Origin: Emmonsiellopsis sp. PD_33
Lineage: Eukaryota; Ascomycota; Eurotiomycetes; Onygenales; Ajellomycetaceae
Length of the DNA stretch: 54,723 bases
NCBI GenBank assembly: GCA_032988165.1
Contig: JANTQF010000232.1
Coordinates: forward strand, 1 to 54,723
Direction of reading: 5' to 3'
Below the pieces are notes generated by a model that was not told the DNA's origin, ran no database searches, and saw nothing but the letters and a program-made list of their open reading frames with translations. The stretch's first letter is position 1. The number at the start of each line of letters is the position of its first letter. A program made the translations under genes and the position numbers. Shown here piece after piece: positions 1 to 11,481 of this stretch.

Positions 1-116
1 GTCAACTGGCAAGGCGGTCAAAAGTCTAAAATGGTAACAAAAAATGCTTGATCCATTGTCTCAAAGTAGAAATGGTGGTCATAGGATTCATACCCATTTG
101 ATAATTAGTACTTACC

Positions 117-155
<39 letters not shown>

Positions 156-1335
156 CTGATGAAAGTGGAAATCTAGTGGGTTTCGCCCACACGGGGCCTG
201 ATACCCGTAGCTGCAATCTGAAACTACGAACCGCCTCATTCAGAAGAAAAGAAAATATGGAGGCATAGCACTTTGGCATCTGACAGCTGACCGAGAACAG
301 ATATAAACCTCATCCAGGGAATCCAGTCATGCACGTTCTTTGCGCCTAATTGTAGAGGAAACGGCAGTCGTGTACGCAGTGTTTCTCCCCTTTCATCTCT
401 CCAGTCTCCCACCACCCCATACACATTAGTGTTCACAAGAGATCTATATTTTGAGCCTTAAGATCACTAGCACAGGCAATTACCATATCCTTATGGGTGT
501 ATTAAGCCAAGAAACCCACTGCTGGTGTTGGGGAATAGCGCCGGGATATACTCTGCTATGCAACACTCTAAATACTGTCGACACATGAACGACACAATTG
601 ATGATGTGAGATATCGAGTATAGATACTTTTATTCTATCTAATGGAAAGAGTTTGGGAAGTGAAGGCCAAAGCCGCCGGTGGGAAGTTTACCATAGGGCT
701 ATCAAAGTGAGCTATTGCACGCCTAAATCGCTTCGTTGGCCTACATTGATTGTCAGGAGGAACAACTTGTTGCAAGAGCCCTCTTTCGGCGGGTTTTGAG
801 TGGTGTGCTCGGGGGTGTTGAATGTCTGCCCTGCTGGGTAATATAAGACCTAATGGGGTGCACGCCATTCATTTCCAGAATACCCCCTATAGCACAAGGA
901 ATGCGGAGGCAGCAAGATATTATTTGAAAGTATTGGTCTATTCATTCCCATCTGTTGAACTTGTCCTATTCAACTTTTTTTACAAAGCCACAGATAATGA
1001 AGCGTTGCTTAGCTGCCTTCTGCAACATCCCTCTCACGAATTTCAGAAACTTCTCCTTCTCTGCCCCGTCAAGGGACGTTTCAAACTTCTCCAAGCGAAT
1101 ATCCTACCGCACCTCGACATCAGCGATCCGTCAGCCTGATCCAATTGCAAACTGATAAGCATCTCTCCTTCCAGCTGGGAGTATAAATGTTTTTGGGAGA
1201 AAAAAATATCCATCCCACGCACTAGCTTCATTAAGGAATTCCTGGCTTCGTTCGCTCCCCCCCCCCAAAAAAAAAGAGAAAAGAAAAAAGCAAGTCCAAG
1301 GGCGGTGGGCTTAATACTCCTACCACTTTGGCGAT
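1..1335. other. Intergenic left edge, no gene recognised
   Basis: I see no protein gene here. The short open frames (up to about 105 codons) have no recognisable domain. Two features stand out: a 34-base T run at 120-153, and a C run followed by an A-rich tract around 1257-1290, just past the 3' end of the F-box gene. The block right of the T run (about 154-240) contains a short GTGGG/CCCAC hairpin around 176-191. Confidence 0.5.
120..153. repeat. 34-base T homopolymer
   Basis: An uninterrupted run of 34 T. Read on the minus strand it is a poly(A) tract directly following a GC-richer block (about 154-240), which is the layout of a retroposed sequence tail. I could not find a target-site duplication, so it may be only a slippage-prone homopolymer. 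Confidence 0.9.
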
Positions 1336-2202
1336 CTACTCCTCCAGCTCCCCAGACAACCTCAACTCCTTAATTTTCTCTTTAAGCTCCTCCCAGACAT
1401 CCTCATCTCCGCCTTCTTGCTCCTCCCCCTTCCCTCTGCCCGTCTCCCTCTCCCTCTCCCTCGCTTCTCTCCTCTCCGCAACAGTCCGATCAAGTAACTC
1501 CTTTGCCCCATACCAAAATCCCTGTGCACCCTCTCCCTCCCCATGCAGATGCCAATCCGGAATACCCAACAGCGTCCGGCAACCCTCACAAAGGCCGAAA
1601 ATCTTCGCCCACTCCGTTGCGCCAGGTCGCGAGTTTTTTAACCCGTGACAGCGCCGGCAATAAACCGCCTCCCCCCAGGGAAACGAAAGCGTAATACCGG
1701 GTTCCCATTTATGCAGCCGCAGGGCACAGCTGGCGCAGAAACGCTTGGCCGCATCGGCGTGGCCCTTCCCGCGGCGGCGGGTTGTTTGGGTGCTGGAGAA
1801 CGCATAATGGGGCAAGCAACGGAGACAGCTGTAACAGGTAAGGTGTTGGTGCGATAAAGCTTCGTCATCCTCCTCATAGTCTGCTGCTGTTTGGTGGAGT
1901 GCGGAGTTGGTAGCTTCTTCTTTCTCTTCACGTACCAAGCTGGCGACGAAGGCGCGTCTGATGCGGTCAATTTCTGCGTCTGAGGGGAGATTGCGGAGAT
2001 AGTGGCTTGTGGCGCGCAGCATTTGTAGGTCGCGGAAGTTTAGCCAGGATATTATTTGGAGGTGAATTTCGCTAGGAAGGTCGAGAAGGGATGAGGGGGG
2101 CCGTTTCCGAGATTCTGTGATGATGCCATAGCGGCAGACGTAGGGTGTGGACGGTTTATTGGCTGAAGATGGCTCGCAGAAGCAGTCACTTCTGTTCTCC
2201 AT
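1336..2202 (-). CDS. F-box domain protein with CxxC pairs
   Basis: A single-exon 288-residue protein. Residues 39-80 match an F-box: a Pro-Ser/Leu-Pro start (LLDLPSEIHLQIISWL), followed by a leucine-rich helix with ASHYLR-type ending (ATSHYLRNLP). F-box proteins bind Skp1 and bring substrates to SCF ubiquitin ligases. The middle carries four CxxC pairs (C123/C126, C156/C159, C182/C185, C205/C208), which suggests a structural zinc-binding module in place of WD40 or LRR repeats. The last 50 residues are Glu/Arg-rich and probably coiled. The start at 2202 gives the whole domain without an upstream intron. The substrate is unknown. It resembles fungal F-box proteins of unknown function; the F-box call is firm and the zinc module is inferred from cysteine spacing. 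Confidence 0.85.
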   Translation of the reverse strand: MENRSDCFCEPSSANKPSTPYVCRYGIITESRKRPPSSLLDLPSEIHLQIISWLNFRDLQMLRATSHYLRNLPSDAEIDRIRRAFVASLVREEKEEATNSALHQTAADYEEDDEALSHQHLTCYSCLRCLPHYAFSSTQTTRRRGKGHADAAKRFCASCALRLHKWEPGITLSFPWGEAVYCRRCHGLKNSRPGATEWAKIFGLCEGCRTLLGIPDWHLHGEGEGAQGFWYGAKELLDRTVAERREARERERETGRGKGEEQEGGDEDVWEELKEKIKELRLSGELEE

Positions 2203-5200
2203 ATCGTTTGTAGCTCATGAACACCGTGGTTTGTTCCCTTCGTTTTCGGGCTGGTGCTGGGTACCCATTGTTAAATCTCTCACCTCCATCTATTGGGGTA
2301 TGGCGGACACATCTAGTGCATATCTTTGTAAGTATTATCGAGCTTCTCTGCTAAGATCATAGATTCCGCGAAATGATAAATTAACTCGTAATGGTCTGAG
2401 AATCGGATGGTGCAGCGTGTAGGCATGCGCGGCAATGACGCCATCAGCAAACCGGTGTTACATACCAAGCACAGTTCTGGCAATCCAATACAACATCCGA
2501 GGGATCAATTCGTATTCATCACGCAAAATTAAGGAATGGTATATCGTTCCTTGGCTGTGGGAATCATCAATGCCTCTCCATAGAAGGGATGTCGTCGTTT
2601 GGGGATGAGAACTTGAAGGTTTGTGCCGTCAGATACTCGGAATAACGTTATTACGCCACCGGATAGCCTAACCTTATCTATATTTAGCATCACGTGCTTA
2701 CCTAACTTCGACGACAACGATAAGGGCTTGAGACAGCTACATACACGCCGGATACTACGTCCACGCCGAAGGGTTGTTGTATCGGCAAGATACGTTATCC
2801 GTTCACTCCAGCCGAAATCGAGCACCAGCCTGGGAATCTGGTATTTCCCGACATCTTGGCACAATGTGGCCGTCGGGAGGAAGCTGTGGTCGAGCTGACG
2901 GTTCAGGGGATCTACCTAGTACTCGCAGCAGTCCCCAGCTATGTTGATAGGGTCCTTGTACAATGGATACACGCACTACTTAGGGGACCCTTGAACTACC
3001 TCCGACTGGAGAGAAGTGCTTTATTGCATTCAGCTGGCATAATTGGCATAGGACCTAGCCATATCTCCAATGCTGAATCACCGTCGTTGATCCCGTCGGG
3101 CAATACCACCAGCTTGATAACGGGGATGCAGCACTTGTATCATAGCTATTCGACGCCATTATAAAGTATCTACAGGATTGCATATGCATATGCTTTACCT
3201 CGGACGGGACATTGGTGAAAGCACCAGCTACCAAAACGAACGCAAGGTCATGCATACAGCACATATGCCTTATCTATCCGCAGGGTATCGACACGTCTAA
3301 TTGTGCTATCTTGCATATCACGCCAATCCGGTGTTCTACTCTCGCAGATATCGTTTGAACGCCTGCTATTGTGCCGAGCGAATCGCAATAACCGATGCCC
3401 CGGATCCTCGTCACGCTGATTATGGGGAAGGCGATATAGGGCGAGAAAGATAGAGAGATTGGCGTAGATAGGAAGATACTAGCGTTCAGCCAGGGTCTGC
3501 CAAATCGGAGCTTCGGGAACGGCGTGACGGTAGCTATCTCCTATTCGCTCCTTGGTGATACCGGTTTCGATTCGTTGCAGCCCGGCTACCAGGATGGATG
3601 CCCTTATCAAAATGGTCAGCCTGATGATGAAACTCGTGTGTTGCGCCATTTTGACAAAAAAAGACTGCATATTCTTGGGGAATATATATAAAAGGCAGTG
3701 TAACCTGGGGTTCGTTTCCTTTTTCTCTGCCAATTCTTTCTTGTCTCAATTTTGTGGATTTGGCTTTCTGAGGCTTCTTTCATATCCGTCTTATGCACAC
3801 TTCAGAGAAGCCGGGTTATGAGTTTAAGACTGTGGGAAAGGGTTTCAAAAAGTCGGTTTCTTGTCTTTCCTTTTCTTCACTTTCCCTCCCTCTTCCACGT
3901 CGCCTTTGGCCCTTCATATCGCCGTCATAGAGAACCCCCTCTGGCTTCAACTGGAGCGGCTTCAGATTTACGCAGGATCCGATCGAGGCTTCATTAATCA
4001 CGCCAATATTTCATTTGCCTCGTGTCTTTCGGCAATTGACCATATGCGACCGGGAAATAATGGCACTTTGGACGTCAGGATGGGCTCTATGGTGGAGGAT
4101 GCTCGGGAGTGTATATCGCTTTAGAGCTACCTATACCGAAGGGAACCCCTATCGCAGATATGAGACGGACGCTGGAACGCACCGATCAATTGGCATCAAC
4201 TTTTTTTCTGATCTCTTAGCACCTTACAACCCATTCAATCACCACCCGACATGCAGTCGACAAGGAAGCCTCTTGAGAGGAGCTCGATTAAATGATAGAC
4301 GGATATCATTGCGAAGAGGATATTTCCGCGCTGATTGACCCGAGTGATTATGGACTTCTTATTATTTTCTATTTTTTCCTTTTTGTCAAACAAGCGCAAC
4401 AGCCGCAAATAATATATGTTCCGCAGTCAACAAGCAACCCTGGTCCCTTCGCTCGATGATATGCGGTGGCTACTTTTAGCGTGGGGGCGCCAGCTCCGAG
4501 CACCTTATCAGTGGTTATCTTGCCTGTTCCACCAAGCACAGAGAGATAATTATTTTTTCGGTTTACGTCTGGCTTATCTCCCTCGTTTTCGCAGAGGTGT
4601 AGAGGCACGTACCGTTCTCCTCATAATACTCTACCAACCTTAACAGCCGCCTGTGATGTATTTTTTTACGGTATTTGCCAGTGTGGCACGCTCTTGGCTG
4701 CGTACTGTATCTGGTTACGTACATTACATACGATACAGCCTGTACTACAATACAGGGCAATATGCTTACAAGATCACATTCAATTTCAAGCTTCGCAGAC
4801 AGCCAAAGGAAAACATTCATTGAAGCTGTCATACCACCGCACCCCCTCAGAGAAGCTTCTTGTCTTGACCGGTTGCACTAAATGGTACCGCTACCCTCAT
4901 AATGAGCGGGCGTCCCAAACCACTCAGCAAAACATCCAACAAATCCAACAACGTCCGATACCATAGCTACTATTCACATGCTATGTATAGTTGCTCCATC
5001 CCGACCCAACGAACTAGTTACTACGTCACCAGTAATGCAGAGGCGGTGACCCGCCTTGGGAAAGAAAGTCTGACATCAAACCTCCCATGCCTCTACCGCG
5101 CGTGTCCAAAATCTCGCGCCGCCAATGTGCCCCATGCTGCTCCATTTGGAGTAAAGGGCGCCCAATTGCTTTCTCCGTCGGAGGATAACTGGATGAGACC

Positions 5201-6000
5201 CAAATAAGCCGCCAAGCCACCGGAGAGCCGCCGGAACGGAGCCATCGCCATGTTTCGTCTTGAACAGAAACCGTCAATCGCATCCATCCCTCTTCGGTCT
5301 ATCCACCGCACGGACGATGCATTTGATTTGCTCGCGCCGTTGCCGACTTATTTCACGGACAGGAGTCTCCTGAGTCATGTCCGTTGCATATCGATGGCAT
5401 GAATTTTCAACTGCTTGGATCCACGGGTGGACAATGTCTACTCCTTTTTGCGATGTTGCCCCATTGGTCGGACGGCGACAGAGATAAGGAAGAGGGTCTT
5501 TTCGAGATTTACCTGCATATCGGCTCCGCCTTTGAAAGTTTAACGATCCTTAACTCTTCCTTTCTTCAACGTGCAAGTCAATCTGCGATCCGATGAGCGC
5601 TGTAGGAGAGAGAAGGAGGATGATTTTCTGGGGAGGCATGCCTGAGGAAGATTTGAGTGGAAGGGAAGTGTGCGCTCTTCCTCCATCGATGCGAGTTGGA
5701 AATACCCGTTACAAGCTGCGGCGTTGATTGATCGCAAAGTGACAGCGTGAAGAATCTATGATGAGCGATGCTATTATTATATAAATTTCTATTTATTCAA
5801 AACACTCCACAACTCGAGCGGCAGTTATCCCTCCCTACATCTTCCGTTTCTTAGTCGAATGGCTTTCATTTCGGCAATACAATACAGCATGTCATTCTCA
5901 TACAGTCGTACCGTGTATAATACATACGATACATACTTGAAACCACCAATACGAAACATTCTTTACAGCGTGTGCTTCGAGATCACCCAAAAATATAGCC
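2203..6000. other. Gene-poor intergenic stretch
   Basis: About 3.8 kb with only short, overlapping frames on both strands (all about 110 codons or less) and no recognisable domain. One minus-strand frame at 2529-2864 (111 residues) looks mildly protein-like but matches no family I know. The right part (4680-4780 and 5870-5940) carries similar AT-rich runs built from ATACGATACA- and ACAATACAG-like words. Confidence 0.45.
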
Positions 6001-6175
6001 CTATCCCCTCGTCCGTAGGTTTTGCCCATATTAGCGCAGTATCAAAAGAAGCTATTCTATTTGATCAAAGAGCTCTCTAGCCACTGAAAGTGGAGTAAAT
6101 TACAGCTTATTGACCTATGAACTGTTCAGAAAAAAAGGACGCTAATATGGGCAAAACCTACGGACGAGGGGATAG
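6001..6175. mobile_element. 175-bp foldback / MITE-like element with 36-bp perfect inverted repeats
   Basis: Bases 6001-6036 (beginning CTATCCCCTCGTCCG, ending CATATTAGCG) are the exact reverse complement of 6140-6175, 36 of 36 bases, separated by a 103-base spacer with no coding capacity. A TA dinucleotide sits at 6002-6003 and at 6173-6174. If that is the target duplication, the element is 169 bp with 33-bp terminal repeats, as expected of a non-autonomous Tc1/mariner-type MITE. Alternatively it is a transcribed hairpin. I cannot assign it to a named family. Confidence 0.65.
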
Positions 6176-6747
6176 AAATCGAGTCAACAATCGCGGCTGG
6201 CGTTTTAACAAGGGATATTCAACATCGAACCCCGCGAATCGCAACCACCACCCTAAAAGTCTAGCCAAAAAGCAAATATACAGCTCACCCATTCCGTCCG
6301 CAGAACAATAAACCAGGCACCACCATATGAACAGGGCTCAGCAGCATCCCATTCCCCTCCACCCCCCACACTCCCATACCGCGCACACGACACACTTCCC
6401 CCATACTATCTATCCATCAAGACATCTATCATAATCATCCCTTAACCCCCGCAGACCCACAACCGAACCCCCAGCTGCAATCAACCTTCCAGTATATCAA
6501 ATTCAAACAGAGCAAGCTAGACTAACCATGCAAGCATCCCTTGCTCTCCCCAAGCCATGCCGCGCCACGCTGCTATCTATGTATCGAGGGTGACGGCTAC
6601 ATTCGGCTCATTGGACTCAATCGTAATGGACGTCCCAATGTATGTACACATTTCCGAGATTGAAATGACCCCCGCGCTTGATGCGGCCTTTTTATGCTCA
6701 CCCTCCTCTTCTCGTCTGAAAACCCACCCCCCCCTTCCTTCTCCCAG

Positions 6748-6784
<37 letters not shown>

Positions 6785-8059
6785 GGGGGGGAGCACAGTC
6801 TCACAGTTCCCGCGGGAGTGGTGGCTGTTTCTATTTCTATATCTGGACCTGACGATCTAGATAAATCTACCCATATATCAACTCAATATAAAAAACAGCC
6901 AGCTCCACAGCACACGACGCTGGACCGCAACCGCGCGGGGGTCGCCGTGGGTTTCGTGGCTGGCCCTCAGCTTGGGGGGTTAACTAGGATGTAGATGTCG
7001 ATGAGATGGGATGATAGATGCAGGCGTGAGGGCCTTTTTGTTCTTTTTTTTTGGTCTTTTCTCTTCCCCTGTTCTCTCCCCACACTGCCGTATGAGAAGA
7101 AAAAGACCCAGGAGTTTAGATAGAGATATATGCAAAACAAAAGTATGGGGTTCAGAGGGGTTGGATGGGATATTTTGTGGGGTAAACTGCTGGCTTGAGC
7201 AGGTTTTAGGCAAAGAAACTTGGAAAACTGGGATCTGGCAGGTTCAATGAGATTCCACGGTTGTAGACTTGCTATGAGGGCTTTTCCCCCTTCTTTGAGC
7301 CTTGATTGCTATACGACCGGATTTGGCAGCGTGCGGGATTAATCATGGTAACATATAGAGCCATGTAAGGTAGTAGCTATGTATAGAAAACTTCTTTTAT
7401 ACAAGCCCCCCCTAAAACTCCTCTGCCCTGGTATGCTAGGACGCACATCTTTCAAAAACCTGATTGAGTGCAATGGATTAGTTCAGTTAGTGAAAAGGCA
7501 TCCAATTCCAGAAACAAGATTGTTCATTATATCATGGATTTACCTCCATCCAACATGGCCCCATTTTCCTCGCAATACTTCCTCGCTGTGAATCGTTGGA
7601 TGACATACGGAGTACGGAGTAGTATGCATAATATGGGTTTGTGGTGGGGAGTGCATAAACAGGGAGTTGGGTGGGTTCGAGATGTGATGTGTGGAGAGCG
7701 ATGAACGACGATCGACCGTGGCTTCTCGAAAACGACCCTTGTATGGCGTAATACAGCCCTTCGGGTAACAATACCATGCCATACCATACCATACCATACA
7801 AGAATGACTCACGAAACGAGCTATCATGGGCAGCAGGAGAAGGATTTACCCGTTCGGGATATCTAGGGAGAGTAAAGGAATTGGATGCGCTTAATGGCGC
7901 TGGCGCTGGTGGGAGACTGTGTCCCGCTGCGCTGCAAGTGTGGACTCTGGAGGCGGTAAAAAACAATGGCGCGCAAATTGATCGCTCCGGATGTAGACTG
8001 TCTACTTATTAGTACATACTAACCAGACAACACACTTGCAATGGCATATGATAAAGTAG
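6176..8059. other. Intergenic, low-complexity rich
   Basis: No gene recognised. It contains an A-rich tract (about 6750-6785), a T-rich tract (about 7038-7052) and CCATA-type short tandem repeats (about 7775-7800). The frames that cross it are short and owe their open length to these repeats. Confidence 0.45.
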
Positions 8060-8073
8060 GAAGAAGCGCAAGA
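8060..8073. repeat. Target-site duplication, left copy
   Basis: The 14-mer GAAGAAGCGCAAGA, identical to 8612-8625. The two copies bracket the SINE exactly; the left copy touches the ATT-repeat tail. Confidence 0.8.
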
Positions 8074-8099
8074 TTATTATTATTATTATTATTATTATT
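8073..8099. repeat. (ATT)9 microsatellite, SINE tail
   Basis: Nine tandem ATT units. On the minus strand this is an (AAT)9 tail at the 3' end of the tRNA-derived element, a common SINE tail type. Confidence 0.9.
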
Positions 8100-8611
8100 C
8101 TTCATATTTTCTCAGCTATATGGCAGTCAGTGACTATGATAGCCAGACTGTGGTACTTCAACTAGATACATGTATATATCATCCTTGGTGGGGGGAATCA
8201 ACTACACCCATTTAGATATAGTGCCTCAGGGGGGCCCCTTGCAGACCCTGTATGGTCACCCATCTCCTGCCAACCAGCACCATACTAACATAGGAAAAGT
8301 CTCAAAAACCCAGTTACAGTAGTTGATCCACCTAGACACAAAGAACCAATAGTTTGGTGTGGAATATATGACTATTTACAAACTGACCCTGTGTTTGGCT
8401 CATTTACTTCCTTTCTCCACCTCCCCTAGTCCTGCCAAGCATGTATCTCCTCTTTTCTCACAGCCACCCTCCTCCATGGTAATACCATTTGGCAAGGGCA
8501 GGATTCGAACCTGCAACCATGGTGTCTCAGCAGGAGTGGCCCTCAACACTCAGTGCCTACTTGCCAGGCCTTCCATGAACAGCGCTTACCATTACGCCAT
8601 CCACCCCGCCA
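8074..8611 (-). mobile_element. tRNA-derived SINE with AAT tail and 14-bp target duplication
   Basis: Read on the minus strand the 538-bp element starts with a tRNA-like head (8610 to 8491), continues through about 390 bases of unrelated body, and ends in (AAT)9. Both ends abut the direct repeat GAAGAAGCGCAAGA (8060-8073 and 8612-8625). The coincidence of head, tail and duplication is what a LINE-mobilised SINE leaves behind. No long frame lies inside, apart from spurious ones. It could still be active or a single old copy; copy number in the genome would decide. I do not recognise it as a named family. Confidence 0.8.
8491..8610 (-). other. tRNA-like head of the SINE (RNA polymerase III A and B boxes)
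   Basis: On the minus strand, an A box TGGCGTAATGGTAAGCGC (8599 to 8582) and a perfect B box GGTTCGAATCC (8511 to 8501) are 70 bases apart. The B box sits in a good T-arm (stem GCAGG/CCTGC), and the ends can pair as GGCGGGG with CCTTGCC using two G-U pairs. Three extra bases lie between the acceptor and D stems, and the anticodon arm would need a very long loop. It is therefore a tRNA relative and internal promoter, not a working tRNA gene. Confidence 0.7.
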
Positions 8612-8625
8612 GAAGAAGCGCAAGA
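8612..8625. repeat. Target-site duplication, right copy
   Basis: The second copy of GAAGAAGCGCAAGA, beginning two bases beyond the first base of the tRNA-like head. Confidence 0.8.
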
Positions 8626-11481
8626 GGTAAGAATGCTGCTGGGAAGAAGACAGATTTAATGGGAATGTTTGCTTGCTTGCATGCTTGCTCTATATTCCTC
8701 TCTCTCCTAATACATATCTACTTCCTGCCTGGCGCCGAGCAACGGCCTCCGAATACCGGCCATAAATGGATTCTTCGGCAGCCTTTAAATGTTTCTAGAA
8801 CACGATATAGCCCACTGAGCCACAGATCTGTGGCTACAGTGAAATCATTTCTTATCTTTTGCCCCGGTTTGGCAGAATATTTTAAGCTTCGAGAAAACGT
8901 GGTCTTTTTGCGGCGGGGGATGGGATTATGGATATGATGAATCCCACTGCGGCTGGGCCACTTGTTGAAAGAATAGTAACTAAAATAGCATCAATTCAGG
9001 CTGAATTGTTTGGTATTTCATCTCCTCTGGTAGGTATCCGTACATGCCCACGGAAAGAAAGGAGCCACACAGATAGTTATTACATGTATGTATCAGCGCT
9101 GAGGACTATGATGAGGAGTTAACAGAAAATAAAAGGCCCCTCCCATCCGCGCCAATGAGGATCTAATTAGCACCAAGGCCCTCCCAACAACAACCCAACC
9201 CCCCCAGCCAACCGCGCCAAGAGAAGCACATGCTATTATTATGCTTGCAAAACCGCCCAGACGGATGCACGATATTGCTTCCCCCAGCCTCCAGGCAAGG
9301 GCAGCTGAATTGTCGTGCTTCTCACTGGCTCTGGAGGGTGGTGGACTCCTGGGGGGCTGGATCATGCTTGTCCGCCACAAAAGCCACGAGCTTGGATACT
9401 GACGCCCTGACCACCTGCTTTCCGTCGTCATTGGCTTTTTTGCAGTTGGTCATGGGTGGAGGGGGTTTTACTTTTTCTTTTTCTTGTTGTCTTGCTTCCT
9501 ATGGATGCATGGGAACCTGTTGTGGGTTTGTATCTTTATTTCTGGGCCCATTCCTCATCTCTTTATGAATGTTTCGGAATGCTTCATAGATGGTCTTTTT
9601 TTGTTTAGTGATATGGTGGATTCCTGGTTGCAGCTACTCCGTAGACCGAAGCTGGGGGACCTCTCGTCTCATGAAGTATAATGGATCGAGGCTCTGAGCC
9701 GAGGGACGGTGTGCGACTTCGGCCCGGTAGTGAAATTACATAACTACCGCTGCGATTGAAACTGCATCTCACTTCATAACAGTGGGACAATGCGGAGTTG
9801 ATAAAACTCGTTCCAGGAATCAACGCCGTTAGGGATGTGCACGACATCAAGTGCTTGCCAGCAGAGACTCTAGTTGTGCTGTCTGAACAGAATATCAACC
9901 AGTTCACAAATGGCAGGACACAAACAGCCAAAGTTGTCGACCACGAAGCTTATTTCTCTAGTTACTTCTGGTTCCACTGGCCGGTACCACGGGCCTCCAT
10001 TTCCTGTACACACACCTTATTTCCCCCCCAGGCTGCGATAGAGGGGGCCAGATCGTCGGGTTGCAGGGGGAAAATTGGAAGACGGCCTTATGAACCTTAA
10101 ATAGTTTCGGCATGTAGTTTGACGGGGAGTGTTGTGGATAAGGCCTTTGAACAGTACTCCGTAGAGGTTGATGGATGGAGACAGAAATTGTCCGCACTGA
10201 TGAAGGGATCAAATGCGAATCACGTAGTTATATAATCCGTAGATTTGCATAGATGAGTAAGAGGGGGAACAGAGAAACCGGATTCCCGGTGATGTGCGAC
10301 CCCAAGGAAGAAGGCGTTGTTGACGTTGGATGAAAACGGAGGGGGGTGGAGAGCGGCGGAAATCAACGGTTCCTATATTACCCGAGCGCCGTTTTGTCAG
10401 TACGGGACACTGTCCTGGCTGTATGGTCGTATGGCGTGTAATGTATTTCCGTACGGGTTGGGCAATGACATCAAAGATTTATCCAGAGAAGCCCCGTTGA
10501 GCAATCAATCCCCCTTCTGCTGGCCCAGTACATGTACACATAAGATGTAGGGGAAAAAGTGAATTAATATTCCCGTCTGTGATTCGGTTGACCATCTAAC
10601 CCAGCAAGTGGCAGCAGTTTTCAGTCCGGGTATTGATGGCATGTATAAAGATTCCCCGTATGTGCTGTCTTCTTCCCAGGATCTGGCAGCGTGGTTGGTG
10701 CATGGGGGATATATCCCTGGCCTCTTCGACGACTAGCATGGGAGCTGTTGATGTCCCCACTGCAGCTCGCGATCGTACATCGCGGGTGGGCCGTGACCGA
10801 TGTATCCTGGCGATATATCAACACTCTTCACCATGATATTGCACCCCTGGAGTTTTCCTAGTAGATAGCCATAAATGTCCGCTGACCGCTGGATGAGTCG
10901 GAGGTTGATGGGAGGAGGATACGTTTAAAAAGTGATTTGAACCAGGCTGCGGGAGGAAGAGTAGAACGCTGGAGAGTTCATCCAGCCGATTGACGATATT
11001 TAGCCTCCAGATCTGTGTATGAGGCTGATATCGCCGTACGGTACCGCGTATTGCAGGTATGTATCTGTCACGTACGGTAATCTGATACGCCCGCGGCCGA
11101 CAAAACCCCCGGTGTCACCGCATGAAATCCTCATCTCAGCGCGGATGGAGCAGCGCAGCCATTGATCGTCTGCCCGCCGTCCGTTTCGACCTAGAAGCCT
11201 CGCGGAATTTCCTGCTGGAGAAGCGGAGCCTGAATATCAAACCCCCCAAGTCTCCGTGGCCCGTGGGTGCGTACGGCGCCTCGTCAACGAGACAGACGGC
11301 CGGAAGGCAAAACGACGAAGACCGCCTTTTCGCCCTCCCCCTCCTCTCTGCCCTGTCTTGACGACTCCCCGTCTGCATCCCATTGCCTCCAGCGCTGTCT
11401 TCATCAACTGCGTCGTCGCGGGCAGCTTGACATCCCGGATCTCACCGACGCAACCGAGACCAGGGAGCCCGGATTTCGGCC
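8626..11481. other. Upstream region of areA
   Basis: No protein gene recognised. A GATAAG word (10137-10142) is a possible GATA-factor site. An 80-codon open frame (11122-11361) lies upstream of the areA start and could be a uORF or an alternative 5' coding exon. A short frame at 9798-10100 begins in a protein-like way but has no recognisable family. From about 11300 to 11480 the plus strand becomes CT-rich, as is usual just before fungal start codons. Confidence 0.45.

Noticed and set aside
8491..8610. Functional tRNA gene
   Set aside because: Extra bases between acceptor and D arms and no proper anticodon arm; the position at the end of a segment with target duplications fits a SINE head better.
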